Assembly (NCBI RefSeq): GCF_014646515.1
Contig: NZ_BMNK01000008.1
Span: 1 to 64,000, forward strand
Origin: Nonomuraea glycinis
Lineage (GTDB): Bacteria > Actinomycetota > Actinomycetes > Streptosporangiales > Streptosporangiaceae
Direction: 5' to 3'
Length of the DNA: 64,000 nt
Position numbers and translations under genes: made by a program. Shown in pieces: positions 27,442 to 36,389 of the stretch; the stretch's first letter is position 1, and the number at the start of each line of letters is the position of its first letter. The notes below the pieces were generated by a model. The model ran no database searches. It saw nothing but the letters and a program-made list of their open reading frames with translations, and was not told the DNA's origin.

Positions 27442-28356
27442 CTACACGTGCGGCAGCACCTCCGCGGCGATCAGCTCCAGGTGGTCGAGGTCCGCCAGGT
27501 CCATCACCTGGAGGTAGACGCGCTCGGCGCCGAGCTCGGCGATCCGGCCGATCTTCTCCAGCACCTCGGCGGGGCTGCCGGCCAGGCCGTTCTCGCGCAG
27601 CTCGGCCAGGTCCGTGCCGATGGCGGCCGCACGCCGCTCGAGCTCCGCCTGGTCGCGGCCGACGCAGACGGTCTGCGCCGCCGACAGCGTGACGGTACGG
27701 CCGGTCTCCTGGACCGCCTGCCGTACCCGGCCGAAGGCCTCGCCGGTGGCGTCGAGCGTACGGAACGGCACGTTGTACTCGTCGGCGAAGGCCGCGGCGA
27801 GCCGGGGCGTGCGCTTGGCGCCGACGCCGCCGATGATGATCGGCGGGTTGGGCCGCTGGGCCGGCTTGGGCAGCGCGGGCGAGTCGACGAGCCGGTAGTA
27901 GCGGCCGTCGTAGGAGAACGACTTCTCGGCCGTCCAGAGCCCCTTGACGATCTCGACCTGCTCCTCGAAGCGGCCGAACCGCTCCCCCGACGGCGGGAAC
28001 GGGATGCCGTAGGCGGTGTGCTCGGCGTCGAACCAGCCCGCGCCGATGCCCAGCTCCACCCGGCCGCCGCTCATCTGGTCCACCTGGGCCACGCTGATCG
28101 CCAGCGGGCCCGGCAGCCGGAACGTGGCCGGGCTCACCAGGGTGCCCAGCCTGATCGTGGACGTCTCCCTGGCCAGCCCGGCCAGGGTGATCCAGGCGTC
28201 GGTGGAGCCGGGACCCGGGTCGCCCTCCCCGATGCGCCGGTAGTGGTCGGACCGGAAGAACGCGTCGAACCCCAGGCGCTCGGCGGCCTTGGCCACGGCG
28301 AGGAGATCGTTATAGGTGGCCCCCTGCTGGGGCTCGGTGAAGATTCGCAACTTCAT
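27442..28356 (-). CDS. LLM-class F420-dependent oxidoreductase
   Basis: 304 aa, a TIM-barrel luciferase-like protein. Typical segments are MKLRIFTEPQQGATYNDLLA, GFDAFFRSDHY, IRLGTLVSPATFRLPGPLAI, GRVELGIGAGWFDAEHTAYG and RPNPPIIIGGVGAKRTPRLA. This group (TIGR03560-like) uses cofactor F420 in actinobacteria, and the substrate is unknown. It lies 48 bp upstream of hen1 on the same strand, and could be co-transcribed with the RNA-repair genes, although no functional link is known. The start ATG at 28356 is the family start. Confidence 0.88.
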   Translation of the reverse strand: MKLRIFTEPQQGATYNDLLAVAKAAERLGFDAFFRSDHYRRIGEGDPGPGSTDAWITLAGLARETSTIRLGTLVSPATFRLPGPLAISVAQVDQMSGGRVELGIGAGWFDAEHTAYGIPFPPSGERFGRFEEQVEIVKGLWTAEKSFSYDGRYYRLVDSPALPKPAQRPNPPIIIGGVGAKRTPRLAAAFADEYNVPFRTLDATGEAFGRVRQAVQETGRTVTLSAAQTVCVGRDQAELERRAAAIGTDLAELRENGLAGSPAEVLEKIGRIAELGAERVYLQVMDLADLDHLELIAAEVLPHV

Positions 28357-28475
28357 GACGCCATTATCCGCTCATAACGGACGCCATCCGGAGATTGCCC
28401 CCGCGACACCGCGAACGCTTGCTAGCGTCCACCCCCAAGCGCACTCTGTAGCCGCTCGAACACCCGGAGTGACCT

Positions 28476-29504
28476 ATGTCGGCATCACGGCGTAAGAGGC
28501 GTCCGGGCATGCTCCCGCGCCCTTTCGCGGTCCTGTTTGCGCTGGCCCTGGCCGGGGCCACCGCGGTGGCGATCTCGCTGCTGCCCGCGCGGGCCACCCT
28601 CCAGCTCACCGTCCCCAGGCCGGCGCCGTCGTCGGCCGGGCCGGCCCCGGCCGCGCTGCTGGGACGGTCCACCTACGTCCGCTTCGTCGACACCGCGGCG
28701 GAGCCGGGCTTCGACCTGCCGGCCGACGCGCGCCGCAGCGGCGTGCGCTGGTACGCACTCGGCCACCTGGTCGCGGGCCCCGACGGGTGCACCTCGCGAT
28801 GGGCCGGACGGCTGGACTTCGGCCACGACCCGGTGGCCAAGCGGATCGGCGGCCTGCGCGCCAGGGGCGGCGACGCCGGGCTGATCTTCGGTGGTCCCGA
28901 CGGGGGTGAGCCGGCGGCCACCTGCACCAGGCCGGGCGCCCTCGCCGCCGCCTACCGCCGTGTCGTGGGCGCCTTCGACGCCGACTACATCGACTTCGAC
29001 CTCCGTACCGACAGTGAAGATCACGCGGCGACGGCAGTGCGGCGGGCGCGAGCCATCAGGGCGATGCAGCAGGAGCGGCGGCTGCGGGTCAGCTTCACGC
29101 TGCCGCTGCGCCCGTACGGGATCGCCACCCGCGACCTGGACACGCTGCGCCTCACCCGCAAGGCCGGAGCCGACATCGGGGCCGTCAACCTGCTGGCCGA
29201 CATCGAGCCGCACACCGCCGCCGAGGGGCGGATGCAGCGGGTGGCGCTGGCCCTGCACGCGGCGCGCACCCAGCTCGCGCGGGCGCACGACCTGGCCGAT
29301 CCGGAGCACGCCTGGCGGCGGCTGGCACTGACCTGCGTACTGAAGGATCCGGACGATCTGAGCGAGACCGACGCCCGCAAGCTGACGGCCTTCGCCGACC
29401 GCTACGGGCTGGCCTGGCTGTCCGCGCGCGGGGCGGATCCCAAACCCGGCGTCGAGGGAATTCTGCGGCGCGCACCCACGCGAACTATAGGATTTCCTGA
29501 GTAA
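28476..29504 (+). CDS. Exported GH18 chitinase-like protein lacking the catalytic Glu
   Basis: 342 aa. A basic start and one hydrophobic segment (about residues 12-42) form a signal or anchor. The rest matches the TIM-barrel of actinobacterial GH18 chitinases: ALGHLVAGPDGCTSRWAG, RGGDAGLIFGGPDGGEP, AAAYRRVVGAFDADYIDFDL, RLRVSFTLPLRPYGIATRDL. In GH18 enzymes the strand-4 motif is DxxDxDxE with Glu as the acid/base; here it reads DYIDFDLR, with Arg177 (codon 29004-29006) in place of Glu. A chitinase activity is therefore unlikely; a carbohydrate-binding role is possible. The gene stands alone upstream of the two-component operon. Confidence 0.75.
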   Translation: MSASRRKRRPGMLPRPFAVLFALALAGATAVAISLLPARATLQLTVPRPAPSSAGPAPAALLGRSTYVRFVDTAAEPGFDLPADARRSGVRWYALGHLVAGPDGCTSRWAGRLDFGHDPVAKRIGGLRARGGDAGLIFGGPDGGEPAATCTRPGALAAAYRRVVGAFDADYIDFDLRTDSEDHAATAVRRARAIRAMQQERRLRVSFTLPLRPYGIATRDLDTLRLTRKAGADIGAVNLLADIEPHTAAEGRMQRVALALHAARTQLARAHDLADPEHAWRRLALTCVLKDPDDLSETDARKLTAFADRYGLAWLSARGADPKPGVEGILRRAPTRTIGFPE

Positions 29505-29537
29505 GGGGCAGCTTTTGATCCATTAGGGGGATGCCGG

Positions 29538-30656
29538 GTGGCCACAAGGCCGGAAACGGCGAAGAAGATCCTTCTCTACTGGATGTACGGCTCGATGGCC
29601 CTTTTCGGGTGCTTCCTCGCGGGATCCACCGTCACCGCCACCGTGCAGGGCCACACCTCTCCGCCTGCCATGCTCACCTCCCTGGCCGGCACGGCGAGCG
29701 TGCTGGTGCTCTACTGCCTCATCCTCAAAGACGCCTTCGACGACCGGCCGCTCCCCGTACTGAAGCTGACCGCGGGCGCCCTGCTCGCGGCGGCCGTGGT
29801 GGCGCTGCAAGTGCCGGGCTTGGCCGCCGGCACCGAGGGCGCGGAGTCGATCGTCTTCATCTGGCTCGCCTCGGCCACGCTGTACCTGCCGCTCTGGTCG
29901 ATCCTCACCCTCGGCGCCACCCTCACCGCCGCGTTCACCGTCTACACCTCGGCCATGACCGCCCTGTCGTGGCAGGGCGCGCTGATGAGCTACGCCGTCA
30001 GCGCGCTGCTGTGGCCCGCGGCGACCTGGATCTGGTGCTGGGTGTGGCGGACCATCAGGGACGTGCATGACGGTCAGGAGGCCAAGACCAGGCTCGCCGT
30101 GTCGGAGGAACGGCTGCGCTTCGCCCGCGACCTGCACGACCTGCTCGGCCACAGCCTGTCGGTCATCACCCTCAAGAGCGAGCTGTCGGCCAAAATGGCC
30201 ACCAAGGACGCCGCCAGGGCCGCCACCGAGATGTCGGAGGTGCGGCGCCTGGCCGGGGAGTCACTGGCGGAGGTGCAGGTGGCCGTGGACGGCTATCGCT
30301 CGCTCGACCTGGACGAGGAGCTGGCCGGGGTGCGCGCCGCGCTGGAGGCGGCCGGTGCCCGCTGCACGATCGAGGCCAGGGCCGACGCGCTGTCACCCCC
30401 CGCCCGTACGCTGCTCGCCTGGGCGGTCCGGGAAGGGGCGACCAACGTGCTGAAGCACAGCCGGGCGACCCGGTGCTCGATCATGATCGACGGCGGGGTG
30501 CTGGAGATGCGTAACGACGGCGTGAAAGCGCCGGCCGCCGGCGCGGGCAGCGGCCTGCGCGGGCTCGCCGAGCGGATGTCCACCGCGGGCGGCTCGTTCT
30601 CCGCCACACCCACGCCGGCCGGGGAGTTCGTGCTGCGGGCCGAGGTGCCGGCATGA
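29538..30656 (+). CDS. Sensor histidine kinase (HisKA_3 type), intact
   Basis: 372 aa from a GTG at 29538 with AGGGGG upstream. The first 165 residues hold about five to six membrane helices. The dimerisation domain has the phosphoacceptor His200 in RFARDLHDLLGHSLSVI, and the ATPase domain has VREGATNVLKHSRATRC, EMRNDGVK and GSGLRGLAERMSTAGG. It is of the DesK/NarX class that phosphorylates NarL-type regulators; such a regulator follows two genes downstream. The stop overlaps the start of a second, related kinase by 4 bp (ATGA). The signal is unknown; the membrane part has no extracellular sensor loop of note. Confidence 0.93.
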   Translation: MATRPETAKKILLYWMYGSMALFGCFLAGSTVTATVQGHTSPPAMLTSLAGTASVLVLYCLILKDAFDDRPLPVLKLTAGALLAAAVVALQVPGLAAGTEGAESIVFIWLASATLYLPLWSILTLGATLTAAFTVYTSAMTALSWQGALMSYAVSALLWPAATWIWCWVWRTIRDVHDGQEAKTRLAVSEERLRFARDLHDLLGHSLSVITLKSELSAKMATKDAARAATEMSEVRRLAGESLAEVQVAVDGYRSLDLDEELAGVRAALEAAGARCTIEARADALSPPARTLLAWAVREGATNVLKHSRATRCSIMIDGGVLEMRNDGVKAPAAGAGSGLRGLAERMSTAGGSFSATPTPAGEFVLRAEVPA

Positions 30657-31741
30657 GGAAGGCCAGCAAGCTCGACAAGGTCCGATGGCTCATCCTCTAC
30701 TCCTCCGACTTTGCTCTCCTACTGGGCCTGCTCGGCGTCATCGATCTCTATTACCACTGGTTGGCGGGGGTCCCGGCGTCGCTGGTCGTCGTCGCCGTCG
30801 CGCTCGTCGTGATCGTGATCGTGCTGGCCTCCCGCTCGCTCAGGATCGCCGTCAGAGGCGGGCCCCGGCCCACCGGGATGCTGGCGGCGGCCGGGACGAT
30901 GGTCCTGCTGCTGGCCGCGTTCCCGATCCTGTGGGTGATGCCGGTGTGGCTGGCGATGGCGGCGCCCTTCGTCCGCAGACGCACCCTGCTGCTGCTGTCC
31001 CTCGCCTCCATCACGTTCGTCACCGTGTACGTGGCGCTGGTCGACGGCTTCAACCCGCAGGTGCTCATCCTCCAGGTCGTGGCCACCATGATCGTCGCCG
31101 GCGGCGTGCTGGCGAACCTGTGGCTGTGGCGGATCACCAGAGAGGCGCACGAGGGCGAGGAGGCCAGGGCCCTGCTGGCCGTGTCGGAGGAGCGGCTGCG
31201 CTTCGCCCGCGACCTCAACGACCTGCTCGGGCAGAGCCTGACCGACATCTCGGCCCGGACGGCGGACGCCGAACAGGCCCTGCGCGCCGACCCGGAGGCC
31301 GCCGCCCGCGAGATGTTCGAGGTCCGCGACCTGGCCAGGCAGACGTTACGTGAGGTGCGCCTCACCGTGCAGAGCTACCGGGCGCTCGACCTCGGCGAGG
31401 TGCTCGCCAGTGTGCGGGCGGTGCTGGAGGCGGCCGACGTGCACTGCACCGTGGACGCCGAGACGGGCGAGCTGACCGCCGAGACCCGCACCCTGCTCGC
31501 CACCGTGGTCCGCGAGGGAGCCACCAACGTGCTCAAGCACAGCAAGGCCGAGCACTGCACGATCACGATCAAGGAGGGGATTCTGGAGATGTCCAACGAC
31601 GGCGTCACCGGCCCGGCGGGCGAGCACGCACCCAACGGCCTGGGCGGCCTGGCGCAGCGCGTCAGCACCGCGGGCGGCGCGCTCTCCGCCGCGCCCACAC
31701 CGGAGGGCGCCTACCTGCTCAGGGTCGTGGTGCCGGCATGA
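30653..31741 (+). CDS. Degenerate sensor kinase paralogue without phosphoacceptor His
   Basis: 362 aa, clearly a paralogue of the preceding kinase: about five membrane helices, then RFARDLNDLLGQSLTDISAR in place of RFARDLHDLLGHSLSV. The phosphoacceptor His is Asn189 (AAC at 31217-31219) and the second His of the box is Gln194. The ATP-binding domain is preserved (VREGATNVLKHSKAEHCTIT, EMSNDGVTG, NGLGGLAQRVSTAGG). It may bind ATP and phosphorylate its partner in a heterodimer, or act as a regulatory pseudokinase. It is coupled on both sides by ATGA overlaps, so the operon keeps it in balance with the intact kinase and the regulator. Confidence 0.9.
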   Translation: MRKASKLDKVRWLILYSSDFALLLGLLGVIDLYYHWLAGVPASLVVVAVALVVIVIVLASRSLRIAVRGGPRPTGMLAAAGTMVLLLAAFPILWVMPVWLAMAAPFVRRRTLLLLSLASITFVTVYVALVDGFNPQVLILQVVATMIVAGGVLANLWLWRITREAHEGEEARALLAVSEERLRFARDLNDLLGQSLTDISARTADAEQALRADPEAAAREMFEVRDLARQTLREVRLTVQSYRALDLGEVLASVRAVLEAADVHCTVDAETGELTAETRTLLATVVREGATNVLKHSKAEHCTITIKEGILEMSNDGVTGPAGEHAPNGLGGLAQRVSTAGGALSAAPTPEGAYLLRVVVPA

Positions 31742-32337
31742 CCACCCGCGTGCTGCTGGCCGACGACGAGCACCTCATCCGTGGCGCGATCGCCGCGCTG
31801 CTCGACCTGGAGGAGGGGATCGAGGTCGTCGCCCAGGTCGGCAGGGGCGACGAGGTCCTGGCGGCCGTCGCCGAACACCGGCCGGACGTGGCCGTCCTGG
31901 ACATCGAGATGCCCGGCATGGACGGGCTCAGCGCCGCCGAGCAGATCAGCTCCCTGTGCAAGATCGTGATCCTGACCAGCCTGGGCCGGCCCGGCTATCT
32001 GCGCCGGGCGATGGCGGCGGGGGTGAGCGGGTTCCTCGGCAAGGACGCCTCGGCCGAGGAGCTGGCCATGGCGATCCACAAGGTGCAGTCCGGCGGCCGC
32101 TACCTGGACGCCGAGCTGGCCGCCGCCGCCATGGCGGCCGGCGACAGCCCGCTCACCGACCGCGAGCGTGACGCGCTGCGGCTGGCGGGCGACGGCCACA
32201 CGATCTCCAGGATCGCCGCCGAACTGCACCTCACCGAGGGCACCGTACGCAACTATCTGTCGAGCGCGATGACCAAGCTGAATGCCCAGAACCGGCTGGA
32301 GGCCATCCGCACCGCCCAGCGCATGGGCTGGCTCTAG
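31738..32337 (+). CDS. NarL/FixJ-type response regulator
   Basis: 199 aa with a receiver domain (RVLLADDEHLIRGAIAALLD, phosphoacceptor Asp55 in VAVLDIEMPGMDG, TSLGRPGYLRRAM, Lys in FLGKDAS) and a C-terminal LuxR-type helix-turn-helix (LTDRERDALRLAGDGHTISR, IAAELHLTEGTVRNYLSSAM). It overlaps the degenerate kinase by 4 bp. It is similar to DesR-type regulators, which often control ABC exporters or desaturases; no such target gene is adjacent here, so its regulon lies elsewhere. Confidence 0.95.
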   Translation: MTTRVLLADDEHLIRGAIAALLDLEEGIEVVAQVGRGDEVLAAVAEHRPDVAVLDIEMPGMDGLSAAEQISSLCKIVILTSLGRPGYLRRAMAAGVSGFLGKDASAEELAMAIHKVQSGGRYLDAELAAAAMAAGDSPLTDRERDALRLAGDGHTISRIAAELHLTEGTVRNYLSSAMTKLNAQNRLEAIRTAQRMGWL

Positions 32338-32365
32338 GAGCGGCAGGCGGCGACGGTGCGTGTTC

Positions 32366-33061
32366 TCATCGCAGGTCCACCTGCACGCCGCCGGAGAACA
32401 TGCTGTCGTGCAGCTCGATCGAGTCTGGCTTCACGCTCTTGGGCACGTCGAACACGACGATGCCACGTACCTTGTTGCCGGGGTTGATCTTCTCGTACAG
32501 CGACTTGGAATCTTCCAGGTAGATCGCGGCACCGCTGTCGACGTCGAACTCCTTGCCGTTGGCGTGCAGCTTCTGCACGCTTCCGAAGAAGGACTGGCCT
32601 TCGTCCCCGATGTTCTCCACGGTGACGTGCACGAGCAGGAACACGCCCTGGGCCTCGGTGCCGAGAAAGTCGGTGCCGATGGACGTCCGCTTCTCCAGCT
32701 TGGTCACGGTGAAGGCGAACTTCCCGTCGCGGACGGTGTCGCCGATCCCGGCGGTCTTCACCACCCGCTCCTTCGTCGTCTTCTTCGCGCTGCCGCCGGT
32801 GCCGACCTCGGTGTCCTCGGCGGGGCCGGCCACCGCGCTGGTGGTCGGCTCGTTCCCGCTGTTGCCGAGCGCGGCGATCAGGACCGCGCAGCCACCGAAC
32901 ATGACGAGCATCACCACACCGATGACGACAAGGATGAGCGGCGCGCTGCTCTTCTTCCGGCGCGGGGGTGGCCCGTACATCTGCTGGGTCGGGTATCCGT
33001 GCTGGGGCGGATACTGCGGCGGCTGGTATCCGTGCGGGTCTTGCCCGTAAGGCTGCGACAT
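32366..33061 (-). CDS. DUF4352 lipoprotein-like or membrane-anchored protein
   Basis: 231 aa from the ATG at 33061, with GGAGA seven bases upstream. Residues 1-38 are Pro/Tyr/Gln-rich (MSQPYGQDPHGYQPPQYPPQ), a transmembrane helix follows (about 40-65, APLILVVIGVVMLVMFGGCA), then a Ser/Thr/Gly linker and an extracellular beta-sandwich of the DUF4352 type (GDTVRDGKFAFTVTKLEKR, GVFLLVHVTVENIGDEGQSF, VRGIVVFDVPKSVKPDSIEL). DUF4352 proteins are common in Gram-positive bacteria without defined function. The gene is convergent with the response regulator. The frame is open further upstream, but the MSQPYGQ start is typical. Confidence 0.88.
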   Translation of the reverse strand: MSQPYGQDPHGYQPPQYPPQHGYPTQQMYGPPPRRKKSSAPLILVVIGVVMLVMFGGCAVLIAALGNSGNEPTTSAVAGPAEDTEVGTGGSAKKTTKERVVKTAGIGDTVRDGKFAFTVTKLEKRTSIGTDFLGTEAQGVFLLVHVTVENIGDEGQSFFGSVQKLHANGKEFDVDSGAAIYLEDSKSLYEKINPGNKVRGIVVFDVPKSVKPDSIELHDSMFSGGVQVDLR

Positions 33062-33214
33062 GGGGGGTCTCCGATCGTCTGTGAGACGGGTAAGACGTGA
33101 GACGTGCCAACGCACCGTATGGTTGGCGTTACGTGCTGTATCGGCTTGGCCAGATGTGGACATCCATCTGGAGACCCGACCCCGACGATGACGAGTAGGT
33201 TCCCGGGCATGAGT

Positions 33215-33246
33215 ACGCCCCGCCACCGAACCCGGTGACGGGGCGT
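33215..33246. terminator. Hairpin between the DUF4352 and methyltransferase genes
   Basis: A 14-bp stem with one mismatch (33215-33228 with 33233-33246), loop AACC, followed by TTT on the plus strand. It lies downstream of the minus-strand methyltransferase gene, whose transcript it probably ends. Confidence 0.65.
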
Positions 33247-33342
33247 TTCATGATCGTGCGTCACACACGCGTCATGATCTTGGGATGTCCAGAGTCACGC
33301 CGAGACGCATGCTGTCGTCCCAGTGCTGGTCATAGCCGTGAC

Positions 33343-34593
33343 CTAGCCCTTGACCAGTAGCGCCACGCACTCCACATGGTGCGTCATCGGGAAGGCGTCG
33401 AACGCGCGCAGGTCCGTCAGGGGGTAGCCGCGCTCGGCCAGCCAGGCCAGGTCGCGGGCTAGGGTGGCCGGGTCGCAGGAGACGTAGACGATCCGCTGCG
33501 GCGTGAGTGCGGCGATCCGCTCCACCACGTCGCGGCCGAGCCCCGTGCGGGGCGGGTCCACCACCACGAGGTCGGCCCGCTCGATCTGGAAGCGGTCGAG
33601 CGCCTCCTCCACCCGCCCGCGCTCCACCCGCGCCTGCGGCAGATCGCGCAGGTTGGCGCGGGCGTCGCGCACGGCCGCGGCCTCGGACTCCAGCCCGAAC
33701 ACCGCGCCCTCGGCCCCCACGCCCTCGGCCAGCCCGGCGGCGAACAGGCCGACGCCGCAGTAGAGGTCGAGGGCCCACTCCCCCGGCTCGGGCGCGGCGT
33801 AGGTCAGCACGGCGTCCAGGAGAATCTCGGCGGCGCCGGGATGCACCTGCCAGAAGCCGCTGCCGGCCACCCGGAACTCGCGGTCGCCGACCCGCTCGTG
33901 CAGCACGCCCGAGCCACGCCTCGGGACGGTGCGACCCTTGCCCTGGTCGAGCAGGATGGAGGCGTCCGCCTCAAGATCGGGGACGGCCACGCTGCGGCGG
34001 GGCCGCGGCGCGACCACGACGGCTCTGTCGCCGCCGGCCGAGGCGATCACCTCGACCGCGGCGGCTCCCGGCCACTCGTGGCCCTCGGCCCCGACGGCCT
34101 CCACCTCGGGGTGCGCGATCAGGCAGGCGTCGATCGGCAGGATGTCGTGCGAGCGGTGCTTACGCAGGCCGAGCCGGCCGTCGGGGAGCGCGGCGAACTG
34201 GACGCGGGTGCGCCAGCCGAGCCCGTCCTTGGCGCCCGGCACCTCCTCCACGACGACCTCCCGCTCGATGCGGGCCAGCCGGCGCAACTGCTCGGCGACC
34301 ACGTCGCCCTTGAGCCGGCGCTGCGCGTCCAGGCTCGCGTGCTGCCAGTCGCAGCCGCCGCACCGCCCCGGCCCCGCGTAGCGGCAGGGCGGCACCACGC
34401 GGTCGGGGGACGCCTCCAGGATCTCCACGGCGTCGGCCCGCAGGAAGCGGGTGGTCTCCTCGGTCACCTCGACCCTGACCCGCTCGCCCGGCAGGGCGTG
34501 CCGGACGAAGACCACCCGCCCTTCATGGCGCGCCACGCACCAGCCGCCATGGGCGACCGGACCTACTGTCAGCTCGAGAGATACCTGTTCCAC
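33343..34593 (-). CDS. Class I SAM-dependent RNA m5U methyltransferase (TrmA/RlmD-like)
   Basis: 416 aa: an N-terminal TRAM RNA-binding domain (about residues 1-58), a 4Fe-4S cysteine set (CRYAGPGRCGGCDWQH), and a methyltransferase domain with ALDLYCGVGLFAAGLAEGVG, VVDPPRTGLGRDVVERIAAL and the catalytic Cys in YVSCDPATLARD. It methylates a uridine at C5 in rRNA or tRNA; the actinobacterial targets are not fixed by sequence. It is divergent from the hydrolase gene and near the Trk/KimA cluster. Length and motifs are complete. Confidence 0.92.
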   Translation of the reverse strand: MEQVSLELTVGPVAHGGWCVARHEGRVVFVRHALPGERVRVEVTEETTRFLRADAVEILEASPDRVVPPCRYAGPGRCGGCDWQHASLDAQRRLKGDVVAEQLRRLARIEREVVVEEVPGAKDGLGWRTRVQFAALPDGRLGLRKHRSHDILPIDACLIAHPEVEAVGAEGHEWPGAAAVEVIASAGGDRAVVVAPRPRRSVAVPDLEADASILLDQGKGRTVPRRGSGVLHERVGDREFRVAGSGFWQVHPGAAEILLDAVLTYAAPEPGEWALDLYCGVGLFAAGLAEGVGAEGAVFGLESEAAAVRDARANLRDLPQARVERGRVEEALDRFQIERADLVVVDPPRTGLGRDVVERIAALTPQRIVYVSCDPATLARDLAWLAERGYPLTDLRAFDAFPMTHHVECVALLVKG

Positions 34594-34650
34594 ACGGATA
34601 CCCTATGCCTACCTGCCCGGCTACTTTCCCCGGGCGATCGACTACTCTGA

Positions 34651-36297
34651 GTGATCGTGAACGGTGCTCAGGTGGTGGGGCGGCAGCTCGGGTTCGGGGG
34701 GACGCTGCTGGCCACACTGTTCTTCTGCGCCTCGCTGACGCCGTCCCTGCTGCCGCGCACCTGGCTCTATCAGGGCCTGATGGGCGGCATCACGGCACTG
34801 CTCGGCTACGCGCTGGGAGCCGTCGCCGGGGCGGGCTGCCGGGCGCTGCTGCGCGGCCGCGTGCCGGAGTTCCGGTGGCGGCGGCAGGCCTGGCAGATCA
34901 TGCTCACCGGCGGTGCGATCCTGACGGCGGCGGCGCTGTGGTACAGCTACGACTGGCAGCGCGACCTGCGCTCGCTCATGGGCATGGACCCCGCCATCAG
35001 CTGGTTCCCGCCGGTCATCCTGGCCGTGACCGTCGCGTTCTTCACCGTGTTCCTGCTCCTGGCCCGGATGGTCCGGCTGGGCGTGCGCACGCTCGTCGCC
35101 TGGCTCGACCTGTTCGTGCCGCCCTACGTCGGCCAGGTGGTGGGGGTGCTGGTCGTCGCCTTGCTCGTCGCGGTCCTCGCCAACGACGTGCTGTTCTCCG
35201 GGTTCGTCACCACCATCAGCGACGTGTCGTCGGTGGCCAACTCCGGCACCCGCCCCGACGTGCGGCGGCCGACGTCCGCTGCCCTGTCCGGCGGGCCGGG
35301 GTCGCTGGTGAGCTGGGAGTCCCTGGGCAGGGAGGGGCGCACGTTCACCGGCACCGCCACCACGCCCGCCAGGCTGACCGCGTTCTCCGGCGGCGGCGCG
35401 GTCCAGCCGATCAGGGTCTACATCGGCCTGGACGCCACCTCGTCACCGCGCGACCAGGCCGCGCTGGCCGTACGTGAGCTGGAGCGCACCGGCGCGTTCG
35501 AGCGGCCGGTGCTGGCCGTGCTGGGCACCACCGGCACCGGCTGGGTCGACCAGGGCATCGCCGACACCCTGGAGTACATGTACAACGGCGACTCGGCCAT
35601 GGTCGCGATGCAGTACTCCTACCTGCCGAGCTGGGTGTCGTTCCTGGTCGACAGGGGGAAGGCCGCGAGGGCCGGGGCGGCGCTCTTCGAGGCCGTGCGC
35701 GCCAGGTGGGCGGCGCTGCCCGCCGGCGCGCGGCCCAAGCTGGTGATCTCCGGTGAGAGCCTGGGCTCCTTCGAGCTGGAGCACGCCTTCCGCGACCTGG
35801 GCGACCTGGCGGCCAGGACCGACGGCGCGCTGTTCGTCGGCCCGCCGAACGCCAACCCCATCTGGCGGGCCCTCACCGTCGGCCGCGACCCGGGCAGCCC
35901 GCTGTGGCGGCCCGTCTACGACTCCGGCCGGACGGTGCGTTTCGCGCAGCGGCCCGCCGACCTGTGGCGGCCGCCGGGCCCGTGGCCGCCGCCCCGCGTG
36001 GTCTACCTGCAGAACGCCTCCGACCCGGTCGTCTGGTGGTCGCCCGCGCTCGTCTACCACCGGCCCGGCTGGCTGGAGCCGCCCCGCGCGCCCGGCGTCA
36101 ACCCGCAGATGAACTGGTTCCCGCTGGTGACGTTCTGGCAGGTCCTGGTCGACATGATCGCCGCACGGTCCGTCCCGCCCGGCCACGGCCACCGGTACGG
36201 GCCCATCATCGTGAACAGCTGGGCCGCGGTCGCCGCGCCACCGGGCTGGACCGAGGCCGACACCACGAGGCTGCGCACCCACATCGACGCGTCCTGA
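34651..36297 (+). CDS. Membrane alpha/beta-hydrolase (Abhydrolase_9 type)
   Basis: 548 aa from a GTG at 34651 (a second GTG at 34657 is possible). The N-terminal half has four to five membrane helices (FGGTLLATLFFCASLTPSLL, MGGITALLGYALGAVAGAG and two more). The C-terminal half is the hydrolase domain with the nucleophile Ser in LVISGESLGSFELEHAF, GALFVGPPNANPIWR and the conserved VVYLQNASDPVVWWSPALVY. The cytoplasmic or extracytoplasmic side of the catalytic domain cannot be decided. Substrate unknown; related proteins are common in actinobacteria. The 3' end runs into a 28-bp tandem repeat derived from the gene's own last codons. Confidence 0.85.
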   Translation: MIVNGAQVVGRQLGFGGTLLATLFFCASLTPSLLPRTWLYQGLMGGITALLGYALGAVAGAGCRALLRGRVPEFRWRRQAWQIMLTGGAILTAAALWYSYDWQRDLRSLMGMDPAISWFPPVILAVTVAFFTVFLLLARMVRLGVRTLVAWLDLFVPPYVGQVVGVLVVALLVAVLANDVLFSGFVTTISDVSSVANSGTRPDVRRPTSAALSGGPGSLVSWESLGREGRTFTGTATTPARLTAFSGGGAVQPIRVYIGLDATSSPRDQAALAVRELERTGAFERPVLAVLGTTGTGWVDQGIADTLEYMYNGDSAMVAMQYSYLPSWVSFLVDRGKAARAGAALFEAVRARWAALPAGARPKLVISGESLGSFELEHAFRDLGDLAARTDGALFVGPPNANPIWRALTVGRDPGSPLWRPVYDSGRTVRFAQRPADLWRPPGPWPPPRVVYLQNASDPVVWWSPALVYHRPGWLEPPRAPGVNPQMNWFPLVTFWQVLVDMIAARSVPPGHGHRYGPIIVNSWAAVAAPPGWTEADTTRLRTHIDAS

Positions 36298-36305
36298 CAC
36301 CGCCG

Positions 36306-36389
36306 GCGCGTACATCAGCACGTCCTTGAGCCGACGCGTACATCAGCGTGTCCTGACGCAGGCGCTCACATCAGCGCGGCCTGGCACCG
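36306..36389. repeat. 28-bp tandem repeat between convergent genes, three units
   Basis: Units at 36306-36333, 36334-36361 and 36362-36389 share the core CACATCAGCGCG/TACATCAGC and the ending TCCTGACxC. A related stretch forms the last codons and stop of the hydrolase gene (about 36275-36305), suggesting the array grew by duplication of that gene end. The third unit encodes the C-terminus of the minus-strand transporter. Confidence 0.75.
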
